From Sphingomonas limnosediminicola (GTDB lineage: Bacteria > Pseudomonadota > Alphaproteobacteria > Sphingomonadales > Sphingomonadaceae): a stretch of 64,000 nucleotides of DNA. Below the pieces are notes generated by a model, which saw only the letters and a list, made by a program, of their open reading frames with translations, made no database searches and was not told the origin of the DNA. The stretch lies in the NCBI RefSeq assembly GCF_039537965.1, contig NZ_BAABBM010000001.1, positions 2,765,501 to 2,829,500 of the forward strand. The letters are read 5' to 3'. The position numbers and the translations under genes are program-made. Positions within the stretch are counted from its first letter, which is position 1. The number at the start of each line of letters is the position of its first letter. This document shows, one piece after another, positions 1-8,268 of this stretch.

Positions 1-103
1 CCAGCGCTGTCGGGTGCAACGTCAGCTCGGGAATGCGCACAAGTCGGGCCTGGCGCGCCCTGCGACCATCGGTGGTTATCCGTAGTTACGGGACGAACAG
101 GCC

Positions 104-508
104 TTAGAGCGGTGCTGGAGCTCTGTCTGGCCTCGCGCCGCCGAAACGCGCCAGGGCGAGAAGTCCGGACAATATCGCATGAAGAACGATTGCCGGCCAC
201 AAGAGCTTCCCGCCGCCTTGCCCGCTGATCGCCACTTCCGCGAGCACGAGTGTCGCGAGCACGCTGTAAACCAGCATCCCCAAGTAGGGCCCGTCCCGAG
301 TTGACGATCTGCTTGGCCAGCAAGCGATGCCAAGAGCGATAAGTGCGGCTCCGCCTATGCGCGCCACCGTCACTCCGGTCTTGTCCAATGGAGCTGCTAG
401 GAGGAGCGTCGCGACCATAGCCGGCGTTGCAATGAGTGCCAGTCCCGTTGCAGCTTCCAGGATCGCCGTGACTGCGAGCAAGCGCCGACGCTCAAGTTGA
501 ACGCTCAT
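104..508 (-). CDS. Small integral membrane protein, unknown function
   Basis: Encodes about 134 residues if translation begins at the ATG whose complement ends at 508, just before the basic N-terminus (MSVQLERRR). A longer in-frame start at 637 adds 43 residues with no hydrophobic or conserved look and is probably spurious. Four hydrophobic stretches are visible: LLAVTAILEAATGLALIATP, the IGGAALIALGIACW segment, the LGMLVYSVLATLVLAEVAI segment, and a last one before an Arg/Pro-rich tail. This suggests a four-helix inner-membrane protein. No catalytic motif is seen and I do not recognise a named family. It stands alone; its right neighbour is transcribed away from it. Confidence 0.6.
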   Translation of the reverse strand: MSVQLERRRLLAVTAILEAATGLALIATPAMVATLLLAAPLDKTGVTVARIGGAALIALGIACWPSRSSTRDGPYLGMLVYSVLATLVLAEVAISGQGGGKLLWPAIVLHAILSGLLALARFGGARPDRAPAPL

Positions 509-833
509 GGCCTGAAGTTGCAGACTTTTACGACAGCCTCCTTCGGCAGGGACGCCGAAGTTCATTTCGGCCAGCCCTATTTGAAGGCCCTTCGCATGCG
601 AGGGCCATCGGGCGAAATACCGAGCGCGATGCGGCATTCGGAGGTCTTTGAATCGCTTTGGGGTGCGCTTCTCGCAACGCCCCTTCTTTCCAGAAGAAGT
701 GAACAGTCGGTCGTCTTTCCTGAGCTCAAATCAGCGAAAGCATGTCTGACTAGGGATTTCTCCTAATGGCGGGTGCGCTGCTTCTGTCCTGATATAAGCA
801 CGACATGTAATCCGACCCGAAAGGCGAGAGACA
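509..833. other. Intergenic region between divergent genes
   Basis: I see no convincing gene here. Open frames on both strands lack a ribosome-binding site and protein-like composition. The stretch should hold the divergent promoters of the membrane protein (left) and the RcnB-like gene (right). A GGCGAG ribosome-binding site lies just before 834. Confidence 0.4.
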
Positions 834-1286
834 ATGAAAGAGTTCTTCCTGCTCGGGGTGGCGTTGCTGGCCGTCCCGTCGCTCGCCTCCGCGCAGCGCG
901 TCCACCGTTCATCAACCACAGTGCACAGGAGCGGTACGACCGTTCATCGATCGACAACGACCGTCAAACGCACCGGCCACGGTCACGCAAATTATCATCG
1001 CCCGGTGGCGGGTCATCCGGTCTATCATCCGGGCAATTGGAACCGAGCGGTGGTTCATGGCGGCGTTTATCACTACCCGCATGGCTACAGCTATCACCGG
1101 TGGACGGTCGGCCGTCCGTTGGCGCGCGTCTTCCTGACGCCGGCCTATTATTATGCGGGCTACGCGGCACTGGGTCTGATGGCGCCCCCGCCGAATTATC
1201 AATGGATTCGCTACGGTCCGGATTTGATGCTGGTCAACCTTGCCACGGGCAACGTCGTAGACATACGATACGGAGTATTCGGGTGA
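834..1286 (+). CDS. RcnB-like exported histidine-rich protein
   Basis: A 150-residue protein with a clear signal peptide (hydrophobic core residues 4-18, cleavage expected after the Ala of SLASA). The mature part opens with three copies of an HRS-TTV motif, then a His/Tyr-rich stretch with many HP and HY pairs. The C-terminus carries the pattern typical of the RcnB family (W-x-R-Y-G-P-D-L-x-L-V-N-x-x-T-G). In Escherichia coli RcnB is a periplasmic protein affecting nickel/cobalt homeostasis; in sphingomonads the family is expanded and its metals are unknown. The His-rich composition is consistent with metal binding, which is an inference. The next gene starts 4 bases after the stop, so the two may be cotranscribed. 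Confidence 0.75.
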   Translation: MKEFFLLGVALLAVPSLASAQRVHRSSTTVHRSGTTVHRSTTTVKRTGHGHANYHRPVAGHPVYHPGNWNRAVVHGGVYHYPHGYSYHRWTVGRPLARVFLTPAYYYAGYAALGLMAPPPNYQWIRYGPDLMLVNLATGNVVDIRYGVFG

Positions 1287-1289
1287 TCG

Positions 1290-2465
1290 ATGCCTACAAC
1301 GGTGGGGGGACCGCGTGGGATTTCGACGGTGATGCTTCAGCCTCGCGAGCCTGAACAGCCGCGCCCGACGCCGGACCGGGATTCTCGACCCGTCGAGCTG
1401 GGTGCGTCGAACAATGGGCGCGCTTGCGAGCGCATTGCCGGCTTGCCGCCTCTGGCTTGCATTGTCGGCGCGCCGCGCTGTGGAACGACGACCTACGCGC
1501 GATGGTTGCGACGTCGGCCCGAGGTCTGCTTTTCCAAGATCAAAGAGCCACACTTCTTCACGCTTGCCGATCTGCGCGACGCATCGGACGCCGAAGTTCC
1601 GACGATGCTCATGGAGCTTTATGTCGACCGGTTCTTCCCGCACCGGGAGGCCGCGACGGAGCTACTCGCTGAAGGATCGGTATCGTATCTTTACGCGCCT
1701 GAGCGGCTGCGGCCCATGCTCAAGGTTTGGCCGAACGCGAAGTTCATCATCGCTCTTCGCGACCCGTTCGCGATGCTGCCATCAGTTCACCAGAGACTGC
1801 TGTTTCAGGGCGACGAGGTAGTCAAAGATTTCGCGAGCGCCTGGCGTCTCCAGAAGGCGCGGCGAGAGGGACGCAGCATACCGCGCAGCTGCATCGATGC
1901 GCGCCAGCTTCAATATCTCGAAGTAGCCCGGCTCGGCGAGCATGTCCGCCGGATGTTCGCGACGGTTGGGCGAGAGAACTGTCACGTCATACTGTTCGAC
2001 GATCTGCAGAACGATCCCACCAGCACCTATCTCGAGCTGCTGGAATTTCTCGGGCTTGAGGATGACGGATTCCGTGACTTCAGTGTAAACCGGCCGTCGC
2101 GCAGCTTTCGCTATGGCTGGCTTCAGCGGCTTCTGAAGCGGCCGACATTTCTTACGAAGAACGCACTCGCGGGACAATCCTTCAAGTACCGCTTTGCCGC
2201 CGCACCGGCCAAGCCTAGCTCGCTGATCGAGCGCGCGCTGACGCGGGCCCGGCGCAAACTGCTGAAGTGGAACCAGCGAGTGGTGAAGACACACAATCTG
2301 CCGCCGGAACTGCAAGAGGAAATCCGGGAACTTCTGAGCGATGATGTGCAAGGTCTGGCGAAGCTGATCGGCCGAGATCTTAGCCATTGGCTGGGCGGAA
2401 AGAGCGACGACGGCCTGAGCAAGATGACGCCGGAGATTTCCCGGCGTGCTTCCAGCGCCGCCTGA
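1290..2465 (+). CDS. Sulfotransferase family protein
   Basis: A 391-residue protein. From about residue 55 the sequence VGAPRCGTTTYARWL is the 5'-phosphosulfate-binding loop of PAPS-dependent sulfotransferases, followed by an early KEPHFF motif. FIIALRDPFAMLPSVHQ matches the 3'-phosphate-binding region, with the Arg and Ser expected to contact PAPS. The enzyme should move a sulfuryl group from PAPS to a hydroxyl or amine; the acceptor cannot be told. The first 50 residues are not part of the fold, so an internal ATG at 1332 is an alternative start. An arylsulfatase lies 2 kb away, so sulfate-ester chemistry may be a theme of this stretch, though the two genes are not in one operon. Confidence 0.85.
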   Translation: MPTTVGGPRGISTVMLQPREPEQPRPTPDRDSRPVELGASNNGRACERIAGLPPLACIVGAPRCGTTTYARWLRRRPEVCFSKIKEPHFFTLADLRDASDAEVPTMLMELYVDRFFPHREAATELLAEGSVSYLYAPERLRPMLKVWPNAKFIIALRDPFAMLPSVHQRLLFQGDEVVKDFASAWRLQKARREGRSIPRSCIDARQLQYLEVARLGEHVRRMFATVGRENCHVILFDDLQNDPTSTYLELLEFLGLEDDGFRDFSVNRPSRSFRYGWLQRLLKRPTFLTKNALAGQSFKYRFAAAPAKPSSLIERALTRARRKLLKWNQRVVKTHNLPPELQEEIRELLSDDVQGLAKLIGRDLSHWLGGKSDDGLSKMTPEISRRASSAA

Positions 2466-2606
2466 TCGACAGCCGCTACCGAATTTACCTGAGTTCTGTA
2501 TCCCCGCAGACCGCGGTTCATCACGTATTAACTTAGGGGTTAATGCGGATGTCGCAGCGCATTACGCCGAGGCATGAGGGCCTTCTTTGAGAGGAAGGAT
2601 GCGATC

Positions 2607-3047
2607 ATGCGCAAATCAAACATTGCCTACCGGAATGTACTGCTTGCCTCGGTGCTTGCCGTCGGGGGACTATCCCTCAGCGCGTGCGCGACGGAAGACT
2701 ATGTGAACAAGCAGGTTGCGACCGTAAACGCCCGTGTCGACCAGACGGACTCCAGGCTCGGCGCTCTCGAAGGCCGTGTGAACGAAGTCTCGCAGAAGGC
2801 GGACGGTGCCATGAGCGCGGCGCAGCAGGCCGGAAGCGCGGCTCAGCAGGCCGGTAGTGCGGCGCAGGCCGCCTCCGCCGACGCGGCGCGCGCCAACGGG
2901 CGGCTGGACAAGGTCGAGGCCGAAGTGGCTCACCTGGAGCACCACCATGCGCACAAGACGTGGCGCGATGTAAGCCAGAGGAAGTCGCATTCCAAGAAGG
3001 CGCATTCGAAGAAGTCGCATTCGAAGAAAGCGGCCAAGAAGGGCTAA
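2607..3047 (+). CDS. Alanine-zipper lipoprotein with Lys/His-rich tail
   Basis: About 146 residues. The ATG at 2607 is chosen over an in-frame upstream start at 2574 because GAGAGGAAGG lies at the right distance. Residues 1-29 form a lipoprotein signal with lipobox LSAC, so Cys would be lipidated. The body is a continuous heptad-like coiled coil with repeated AAQQAGSA blocks, resembling the Lpp/OprI alanine-zipper class of outer-membrane lipoproteins. The C-terminus is unusual: repeated KSHSKKAHSKK units ending in AAKKG, a strongly basic tail that could bind peptidoglycan, LPS phosphate or nucleic acid. A hairpin terminator follows. Confidence 0.75.
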   Translation: MRKSNIAYRNVLLASVLAVGGLSLSACATEDYVNKQVATVNARVDQTDSRLGALEGRVNEVSQKADGAMSAAQQAGSAAQQAGSAAQAASADAARANGRLDKVEAEVAHLEHHHAHKTWRDVSQRKSHSKKAHSKKSHSKKAAKKG

Positions 3048-3070
3048 CGCCGCTGCGTTAGGTCTGATCG

Positions 3071-3097
3071 ATAGGGCTGCCTTTCCGGCAGCCCTAT
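3071..3097. terminator. Bidirectional hairpin between convergent genes
   Basis: An 11-bp perfect stem (ATAGGGCTGCC with its complement GGCAGCCCTAT) closes a five-base loop. It lies between the lipoprotein gene and the stop of the leftward methyltransferase, so it can serve both. Confidence 0.75.
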
Positions 3098-4393
3098 TCA
3101 CATCCCGCGACTAGATCGGCGCGCTCGTGCCGCGCGGAGTGCCGACGTATCGAACACGACCTGATCGTAATGCCAAAGCTGCTCGAACAATATGCGGGCG
3201 GTTTGGCGCTCCGCCTCGTTTGTGGCGATGTCGCCGATCGCTTTCACACCGTCGATGCGCTCGAAGATTTCTCGCTGAGGCGCTTCGATCGGAAAGTAGA
3301 TATCGGTGAAGGTGTGCCCCTGGTTGATCAGCACCGCCGCAGCGTTCGGGGGTAGGCGTTCCTCGACCATGATCGTCCGCGGCAGGCGGATCGGCACATA
3401 GTCGAGCCAGCTCTCACCTTCGAAGACCACCTGACGGTCACGTTTGCGATCCCGCCGGTACGCCACCAGACTGTGCCGGATCATCGAACCCCGGAAGAGT
3501 TCGAGTGCGGCGTACCGCTCTTCGGCGGGCAGCCGCATGATCCGCGGTCGATGAGGTGAGCGAACCATCGCCCCGCACGTCGGCAGGTATGGCGCTTGAT
3601 TTGCCCATCTCGCGAACTCAAGGTCTGCCGACCGCAGCAGCTCAAAGACTTGCGGCACCGAATAAGCGCGGTCCTGCGGGTTGAGCAACGCGTCCGCGAG
3701 GCCGGCCGGGGTGCGGAAGTCCGGAACCTTGCCAAGCAATGGAACGAGTGGGTGATCCGGGGGCAGCGCATTCAGGCTTTCGGCTAGGTCGCGAAGGTCC
3801 GCGACGCCGGTGCCGATGCCGAGGCGGCGGCAATAGTCCTGAAGCATGTAGATGCCGGTGCGACCGTAAGGCGCGTAAAGCATCAACTGCAGGGCGCCGT
3901 CTGGCTGAAGCGCGTCAGCCAGGGCGCGAAGCCCGGTCGCAGGATCGGGGAGATGGTGAAGCACACCCGTGCACACGATATGATCGAAGCTGCGACCGAG
4001 TTCACCAACAAGTTCGATCGATAGTTGCTGCAGTTCGAGATTGTGGATGCTGTGTTTACGCTTGAGCTTCGCCGTGGCGTCGATGCTGGACTGGCTGAAG
4101 TCGATCCCGGTCACGCGCGCTCTGGGCCAGCGGAGCGCATGCTTCGCGGCTTGCGACGTTCCGCAGCCGGCGATCAATATGGTGCGATCGTCGCGATAAG
4201 GTTCGCCTGGCCACAGCAAATGCGCCTCGACGCGGCGCCGTCTGTCGTCCCATGTCCGCGCGTAGCCGGTGAGATCGGTTACCGGAGGCGGATAGGGGTG
4301 CTCATCGTAGAATGCCCTTACACCGGCGCCAATGGCAGCGCCGGCGATATGCTCGTCGGACGCTGCCATTGGTACGTAACCAGGTCCATCCAC
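3098..4393 (-). CDS. Class I SAM-dependent methyltransferase
   Basis: A 431-residue protein. Motif I of a Rossmann-fold methyltransferase is seen as ILIAGCGTSQAAKHA near residue 73, followed by the acidic end of strand 2 (VTGIDFS). Motif IV/post-IV is FDHIVCTGVLHHLPDP, typical of small-molecule methyltransferases. The C-terminal 200 residues are an extra domain without a motif I can name; proteins of this two-part layout in proteobacteria are poorly characterised. The gene lies 9 bases downstream of the arylsulfatase on the same strand, so the pair is likely an operon. Substrate unknown. Confidence 0.8.
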   Translation of the reverse strand: MDGPGYVPMAASDEHIAGAAIGAGVRAFYDEHPYPPPVTDLTGYARTWDDRRRRVEAHLLWPGEPYRDDRTILIAGCGTSQAAKHALRWPRARVTGIDFSQSSIDATAKLKRKHSIHNLELQQLSIELVGELGRSFDHIVCTGVLHHLPDPATGLRALADALQPDGALQLMLYAPYGRTGIYMLQDYCRRLGIGTGVADLRDLAESLNALPPDHPLVPLLGKVPDFRTPAGLADALLNPQDRAYSVPQVFELLRSADLEFARWANQAPYLPTCGAMVRSPHRPRIMRLPAEERYAALELFRGSMIRHSLVAYRRDRKRDRQVVFEGESWLDYVPIRLPRTIMVEERLPPNAAAVLINQGHTFTDIYFPIEAPQREIFERIDGVKAIGDIATNEAERQTARILFEQLWHYDQVVFDTSALRAARARRSSRGM

Positions 4394-4402
4394 GGTAGGT
4401 CG

Positions 4403-5992
4403 TTACTTCGCCGGTTCCGGTTGCCTCTTTGACGCCGGCGTCGGGTCCGCCTTCGGCCTTGGAGACTGTGCGGCTTTGCCCATGGCCTGCGCCTGCTCCA
4501 TCACCGAATCGAGGTTGAACGACGCCGGCTTCTGCCGAGGCGGGAAGTTTACGAAGCCCTCGATTTGTTCGGCGATGACCCCCTGCATCAAATACATTTG
4601 CGGAGCATGGTCGACCATCCAATCCCAATAGGTGTTGGAATTGAAATCGGCGCGCTCGAACGGATCGCGACGCAGGTTCGTGATGTGCGGCAACCGAAGC
4701 TTGACGAACGGCTCGGCCCACTGCGCCATCGTGTTGGCCCGCTGAAGCGCGAGGTTGAACTTATAGTCGCCGACTCTCACCGCGACGACCTCGCCGTCAT
4801 CGCTGAAGTAGACCAGCGACTTCCTTGGGCTCTCCTTCACCTTGCCGGTGACGTACGGCAGCATGTTGTAGCCATCGAGGTGCACCTTGTAGGTGACATC
4901 GCCGACCTTATAGCCCGTCAGCAGCTTCTTGGTGACGTCGTCCGGGTCAGCACCGGCAACGGCCAACAGGGTCGGCAGCATGTCGATGTGCGAGACGATA
5001 CCGTTGAGCACCGACCCCGCCTTGATCTTGCCCGGCCAGCGGAGGAACGAAGGGACGCGCCAGCCGCCTTCCCAGTTCGAATCCTTTTGGCCGCGATACG
5101 GCGTGTTGGCGCCATCCGGCCAAGTGTCGTTCTCTGGCCCGTTGTCGGTCGAGTACATGACAATCGTGTTGTCGGCGATTCCAAGCTCGTCGAGCTTGTC
5201 GAGAATTTCGCCGATCTGCTCGTCATGGACGACCATGCGGTCGCTGTATGGATCCTGCCCACTCTTGCCGAGGTTCTTCTCGGCGACGTGGGTCCGGAAG
5301 TGCATCGCGGTGGAGTTGTACCAGAGGAAGAATGGCTGGTCGGCTTTGACCTGCTCTTCCATCCAGGCGATCGCGCGCGCAGTAATCTCCTCGTCGACCG
5401 TTTCCATCCGCTTCTTGGTCAGCGGTCCGGTATCGACGATCGTTTGCTTGCCGACCCGGCCGAAACGCTCATCGATCGTGGGATCGTCCTTGTCGGTCGC
5501 CTTGCAATCCAGCACGCCGCGCGGGCCGAACTGCGCGAAGAAGGCAGGGTCCTTCGGATAATCCGGAAGTTCGGGCTCTTCCTCGGCGTTGAGGTGGTAG
5601 AGGTTGCCGAAGAACGTGTCGAAGCCGTGCACCGTCGGCAGATATTCGTTGCGGTCGCCCAGGTGGTTCTTGCCGAATTGGCCCGTTGCATAGCCCAGCG
5701 GCTTCAGCAGTTCCGCGATCGTCGGATCTTCCTTCTGCAGGCCGACGTTGGCTCCTGGCATTCCGACTTTCGTCAGTCCGGTGCGAATGGGGTTCTGGCC
5801 GCAGATGAAGCAGGCTCTGCCCGCCGTGCAGCTTTGCTGCGAATAGTAATCGGTGAAGGTAACGCCTTCTTCGGCGATCCGGTCGATGTTCGGCGTGCGA
5901 TAGCCCATCGCACCACGGCTGAAGTGGCTGACGTTCCATATACCGATATCGTCGCCCCAGAGGATAAGGATATTGGGTTTCTTCGCAGACAT
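4403..5992 (-). CDS. Arylsulfatase (formylglycine type)
   Basis: About 529 residues from the ATG at 5992, preceded by GGAG; the in-frame upstream start at 6046 only adds a basic stretch. The N-terminus PNILILWGDDIG supplies the metal-binding Asp pair, and CTAGR at Cys55 is the C-x-A-x-R formylglycine signature of type I sulfatases. STDNGPEN and the HIDMLPTLL region follow as expected for the alkaline-phosphatase fold. No signal peptide is present, so it is probably cytoplasmic. It should hydrolyse a sulfate ester; the natural substrate cannot be told. Activity needs a formylglycine-generating enzyme, none of which is in this window. The downstream methyltransferase is probably cotranscribed. 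Confidence 0.9.
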   Translation of the reverse strand: MSAKKPNILILWGDDIGIWNVSHFSRGAMGYRTPNIDRIAEEGVTFTDYYSQQSCTAGRACFICGQNPIRTGLTKVGMPGANVGLQKEDPTIAELLKPLGYATGQFGKNHLGDRNEYLPTVHGFDTFFGNLYHLNAEEEPELPDYPKDPAFFAQFGPRGVLDCKATDKDDPTIDERFGRVGKQTIVDTGPLTKKRMETVDEEITARAIAWMEEQVKADQPFFLWYNSTAMHFRTHVAEKNLGKSGQDPYSDRMVVHDEQIGEILDKLDELGIADNTIVMYSTDNGPENDTWPDGANTPYRGQKDSNWEGGWRVPSFLRWPGKIKAGSVLNGIVSHIDMLPTLLAVAGADPDDVTKKLLTGYKVGDVTYKVHLDGYNMLPYVTGKVKESPRKSLVYFSDDGEVVAVRVGDYKFNLALQRANTMAQWAEPFVKLRLPHITNLRRDPFERADFNSNTYWDWMVDHAPQMYLMQGVIAEQIEGFVNFPPRQKPASFNLDSVMEQAQAMGKAAQSPRPKADPTPASKRQPEPAK

Positions 5993-6190
5993 GTGTTTCT
6001 CCGTTTCGCGCAGGCGCCGGAGCTGCCGAACCACGCGAATCCGCATTCAGCCCAAGCGTCGGGGCGGAGCTAGGCGAGCGTTCCGACCGCAAACATCGGT
6101 CAAAGTCCCTACGTTGGCAAAGGAAGCTAGCTACGAACGCGCCGAGCGGACGAACGGCGAAACCCGCAGGGACGATGGCGGCCGACGGCT

Positions 6191-6607
6191 TTATTCTACC
6201 CTCGTCCAAGTCTGCGACTTGCAGCCGATGCGCGCAAAAAGGCATCCGCGGGCCACGACGGTGTTCTGGTCCTTGACGGTCCCGGTTCCGGTAAAGACCT
6301 TGTTGAGATCGGGGACGAAGACCTTTCCCTTCCAGACTTTCGGGCTAACCTCATGGAACTCCCGGAACAGCTCCGTGCCTACCAATTTAGGCGTCCCACC
6401 GCGGGCCGAATCCGCCTTGGCCTTTTCGTTCGCCCATACGACCGTTCCGCAACGACTTTTGCCGCAGCGATGAATACGGACATGGACGCTGTTCGAGGGG
6501 TTGCGCAGAACCAGGTCCTGGGCGCTCGCCTGGGAAAAGGCCGCAGGGGAACAGGCGAAGCACGCCGTAACGGCGGCAAACTGCACGAATATCGTGAAAT
6601 GGCGCAT
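6191..6607 (-). CDS. DUF2147-like exported protein
   Basis: About 138 residues from the ATG at 6607, which has GGGGGAAC immediately upstream; an in-frame start at 6796 is unlikely. A signal peptide precedes SQASA. The mature part reads as a small beta-rich domain with paired cysteines (RCGKSRCGTVVW and GCLFARIGC), matching the shape of DUF2147 proteins, which describe small-molecule or cell-wall-linked periplasmic proteins of unknown role. It has no obvious operon partner: the copper operon upstream ends 340 bases away and its neighbour on the left points the same way 199 bases on. Confidence 0.65.
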   Translation of the reverse strand: MRHFTIFVQFAAVTACFACSPAAFSQASAQDLVLRNPSNSVHVRIHRCGKSRCGTVVWANEKAKADSARGGTPKLVGTELFREFHEVSPKVWKGKVFVPDLNKVFTGTGTVKDQNTVVARGCLFARIGCKSQTWTRVE

Positions 6608-6943
6608 CGTTCCCCCTGTCTCGCACACCCAGAGGGCTGCGTGCCGCCTGGAGTCATTAGCCCGTCTGCGTCCCGCAGTTGCCGTAGCTCGGGCGATGAC
6701 TAGGTTGGTCAGTGGCCCGCCAACATAGGGGTAATGACGGAGTTGAGCGCCGCCGCAGCTGGGTCCGCGCGCGCATGGGACTGGTGCACCCGCCATGAAT
6801 GGTGGGCACTCAGGTCATTGGGAAGTTTCTGTCTCGCTACGTCACTGATGTCGGCAATTAGCTAATCGAGGCATTTAGTGGACCGTGGCGGTAGGAGACG
6901 CCGCCGCCATCAGCGCCGACGCCTCTACTGTTCTTACGGGTTA
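6608..6943. other. Intergenic region downstream of copper operon
   Basis: No gene is convincing here. An imperfect inverted repeat around 6779-6806 (GTGCACCCGCCAT against ATGGTGGGCAC) may act as a terminator for the copper operon or belong to a decayed element. The promoter of the DUF2147 gene should also lie here. Confidence 0.3.
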
Positions 6944-7153
6944 TTAGGACTTATGGCCGCTGTGCTCCGCATGGCCCTTGTGCATCTTGGCCATCATTTC
7001 TTCGCAGCACTTGTGGCAGTCCGCCATTTCCTTCTCGCTCATCCTCATGTGCCCCATCTGCTGGTGCTGTGCATGAGCATGGGGTGGCGGAGTAGTGGTA
7101 GCCGCTGGTGCGGGCTGGGCGGCTGCGACAGCCGCTGCAATCAACATCATCAT
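6944..7153 (-). CDS. Small exported His/Met/Cys-rich metal-binding peptide
   Basis: A 69-residue protein beginning MMMLIAAAVAAAQ, a short signal sequence, then a Pro/Thr linker and a mature part packed with His, Met and Cys (HAHAQHQQMGHMRM, ADCHKCCEEMMAKMHKGH). Such composition suits binding of Cu(I) or Cu(II) in the periplasm. AGGAG sits 7 bases before the ATG. It is the last gene of the copA-cueR operon, which supports a copper buffer or chaperone role; this is inferred from composition and context only. Confidence 0.65.
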   Translation of the reverse strand: MMMLIAAAVAAAQPAPAATTTPPPHAHAQHQQMGHMRMSEKEMADCHKCCEEMMAKMHKGHAEHSGHKS

Positions 7154-7189
7154 GGTTGTTCTCCTGAGTTCGCGTGTCTGTGTCGAAGC

Positions 7190-7519
7190 TCAGGCTAGCT
7201 TGGGAGGTGGCGTGGCAATCTCCAGCAATATGCCATGCAATGTCTGCGCGGGCACCGGTGAAACGAGCTGATGATCCTTGAAGTGCGTCTCATCTCTCGC
7301 CAGCTCCTGCGCAGGCAATGTCGATCCGCACACCATTGAGCACGTTGCCAAGCCATCATTGTGTCGATGGCCGTTCGATTGCGCCGGGCATTGTCCCGTG
7401 GGAGTTCCGGCCATCATGGTATGAAGATGGGCGACAGGCGCAGATGCCGCAGCGGGCTGCATGCCAACTGGCATCAGCAACACCGCTAGGAGCACCAGCA
7501 GTCTACCAAGGATGCTCAT
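7190..7519 (-). CDS. Small exported protein of copper operon
   Basis: A 109-residue protein with a hydrophobic signal (LLVLLAVLLMPVGM) and a mature part with His, Met and three Cys (HLHTMMAG, CPAQSNGHRH, CSMVCGS). The arrangement resembles small periplasmic or surface copper-associated proteins that sit beside cop genes in sphingomonads, but I cannot name the family. It lies 36 bases upstream of the His/Met-rich peptide and 35 bases downstream of the DUF5676-like gene on the same strand. The start is the ATG at 7519; its ribosome-binding site is weak, so coupling to the upstream gene is likely. Confidence 0.6.
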   Translation of the reverse strand: MSILGRLLVLLAVLLMPVGMQPAAASAPVAHLHTMMAGTPTGQCPAQSNGHRHNDGLATCSMVCGSTLPAQELARDETHFKDHQLVSPVPAQTLHGILLEIATPPPKLA

Positions 7520-7554
7520 TGGCTCTATCTACGCCTCACGGGCAATGGTCACAA

Positions 7555-7836
7555 TCACTTCCGTCCGAGTGGGCCGAGGATATTGTAGACGATTGCGAGT
7601 ACCGCGCCCGAGAGTCCTCCGAAGAGGAAGGACCAGCACAAACCTGGCGCTAACGCCGCGTCGGAACTGATCTCGGCAGGCGTGAACAGGCGGATGTAAG
7701 CGTGTGTTGGGCTAGAGAAGGGAACGAGTGTTCCCAACCAACAAAGGGCGAACACGACCGCTGCTGTGATTGCACCAGTAAGTGCGAGACGCAGGACATC
7801 TAGCCTGTGCGTGGTGATCGACTGAGTAGCCATCAT
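7555..7836 (-). CDS. DUF5676-like small membrane protein
   Basis: A 93-residue protein with two long hydrophobic segments (LALTGAITAAVVFALCWLG and the C-terminal GLCWSFLFGGLSGAVLAIVYN). The length, the two-helix layout and the GGLSGAVLAIVYN ending resemble DUF5676 membrane proteins, which are frequently found in heavy-metal resistance clusters. AAGGAG precedes the double ATG. It lies 9 bases after cueR and is probably cotranscribed. Function unknown; a role in metal handling is inferred from position. Confidence 0.65.
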   Translation of the reverse strand: MMATQSITTHRLDVLRLALTGAITAAVVFALCWLGTLVPFSSPTHAYIRLFTPAEISSDAALAPGLCWSFLFGGLSGAVLAIVYNILGPLGRK

Positions 7837-7845
7837 CTTGCTCCT

Positions 7846-8268
7846 TCAGTTGGCAACCTTACGCGTCGACAGGGCGGCTGGTTTGCCTTCCAGCCCACCA
7901 ATGATGGGGCAGTCCGGACGGTCATCGCCGTGGCAACTTGCCGCGAGGTGCTGGAGCGACCGCCGCATCTCATGAAGCAGCAGTTCTTTCCGCTTGAGTT
8001 CCGCAACCCGAGCGAGAGCCAAAGCCTTAACATCCGCGCTCGCCCGGCTGCGGTCCTGCCACAGCTCCAAAAGCCGTTGGATTTCCTCCACAGCGAACCC
8101 GAGGTCACGAGCGCGGCCAATGAACCGCAACGTGTGCAGGTCCCGCTCGTCATAGTCGCGATAACCGGAGTCTCGCCTAGCCGCGGCCGGGATGAGACCA
8201 ATCTTTTCATAGTGGCGGATCATGCGTTCGCTGATGCCGCTCGCGGCTGACGCCTCACCGATCTTCAT
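7846..8268 (-). CDS. cueR: CueR-type MerR copper-responsive regulator
   Basis: A 140-residue MerR-family activator. The N-terminal winged helix-turn-helix is [24 protein letters not shown], with the family [13 protein letters not shown] wing. A long dimerisation helix follows. Cys112 and Cys120 enclose seven residues (CHGDDRPDC), the Cu(I)-binding loop of CueR, at the same positions as in E. coli. The gene overlaps the stop of copA by four bases, so activator and pump are made from one message. The predicted operator lies at 10480-10500 in front of copA, giving autoregulation. Confidence 0.9.
   Translation of the reverse strand: MKIGEASAASGISERMIRHYEKIGLIPAAARRDSGYRDYDERDLHTLRFIGRARDLGFAVEEIQRLLELWQDRSRASADVKALALARVAELKRKELLLHEMRRSLQHLAASCHGDDRPDCPIIGGLEGKPAALSTRKVAN

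Noticed and set aside
4565..6073. 502-codon open frame on the plus strand opposite the arylsulfatase
   Set aside because: It is a mirror of the sulfatase codon pattern, has no ribosome-binding site or recognisable domain, and the sulfatase has a complete active-site signature.
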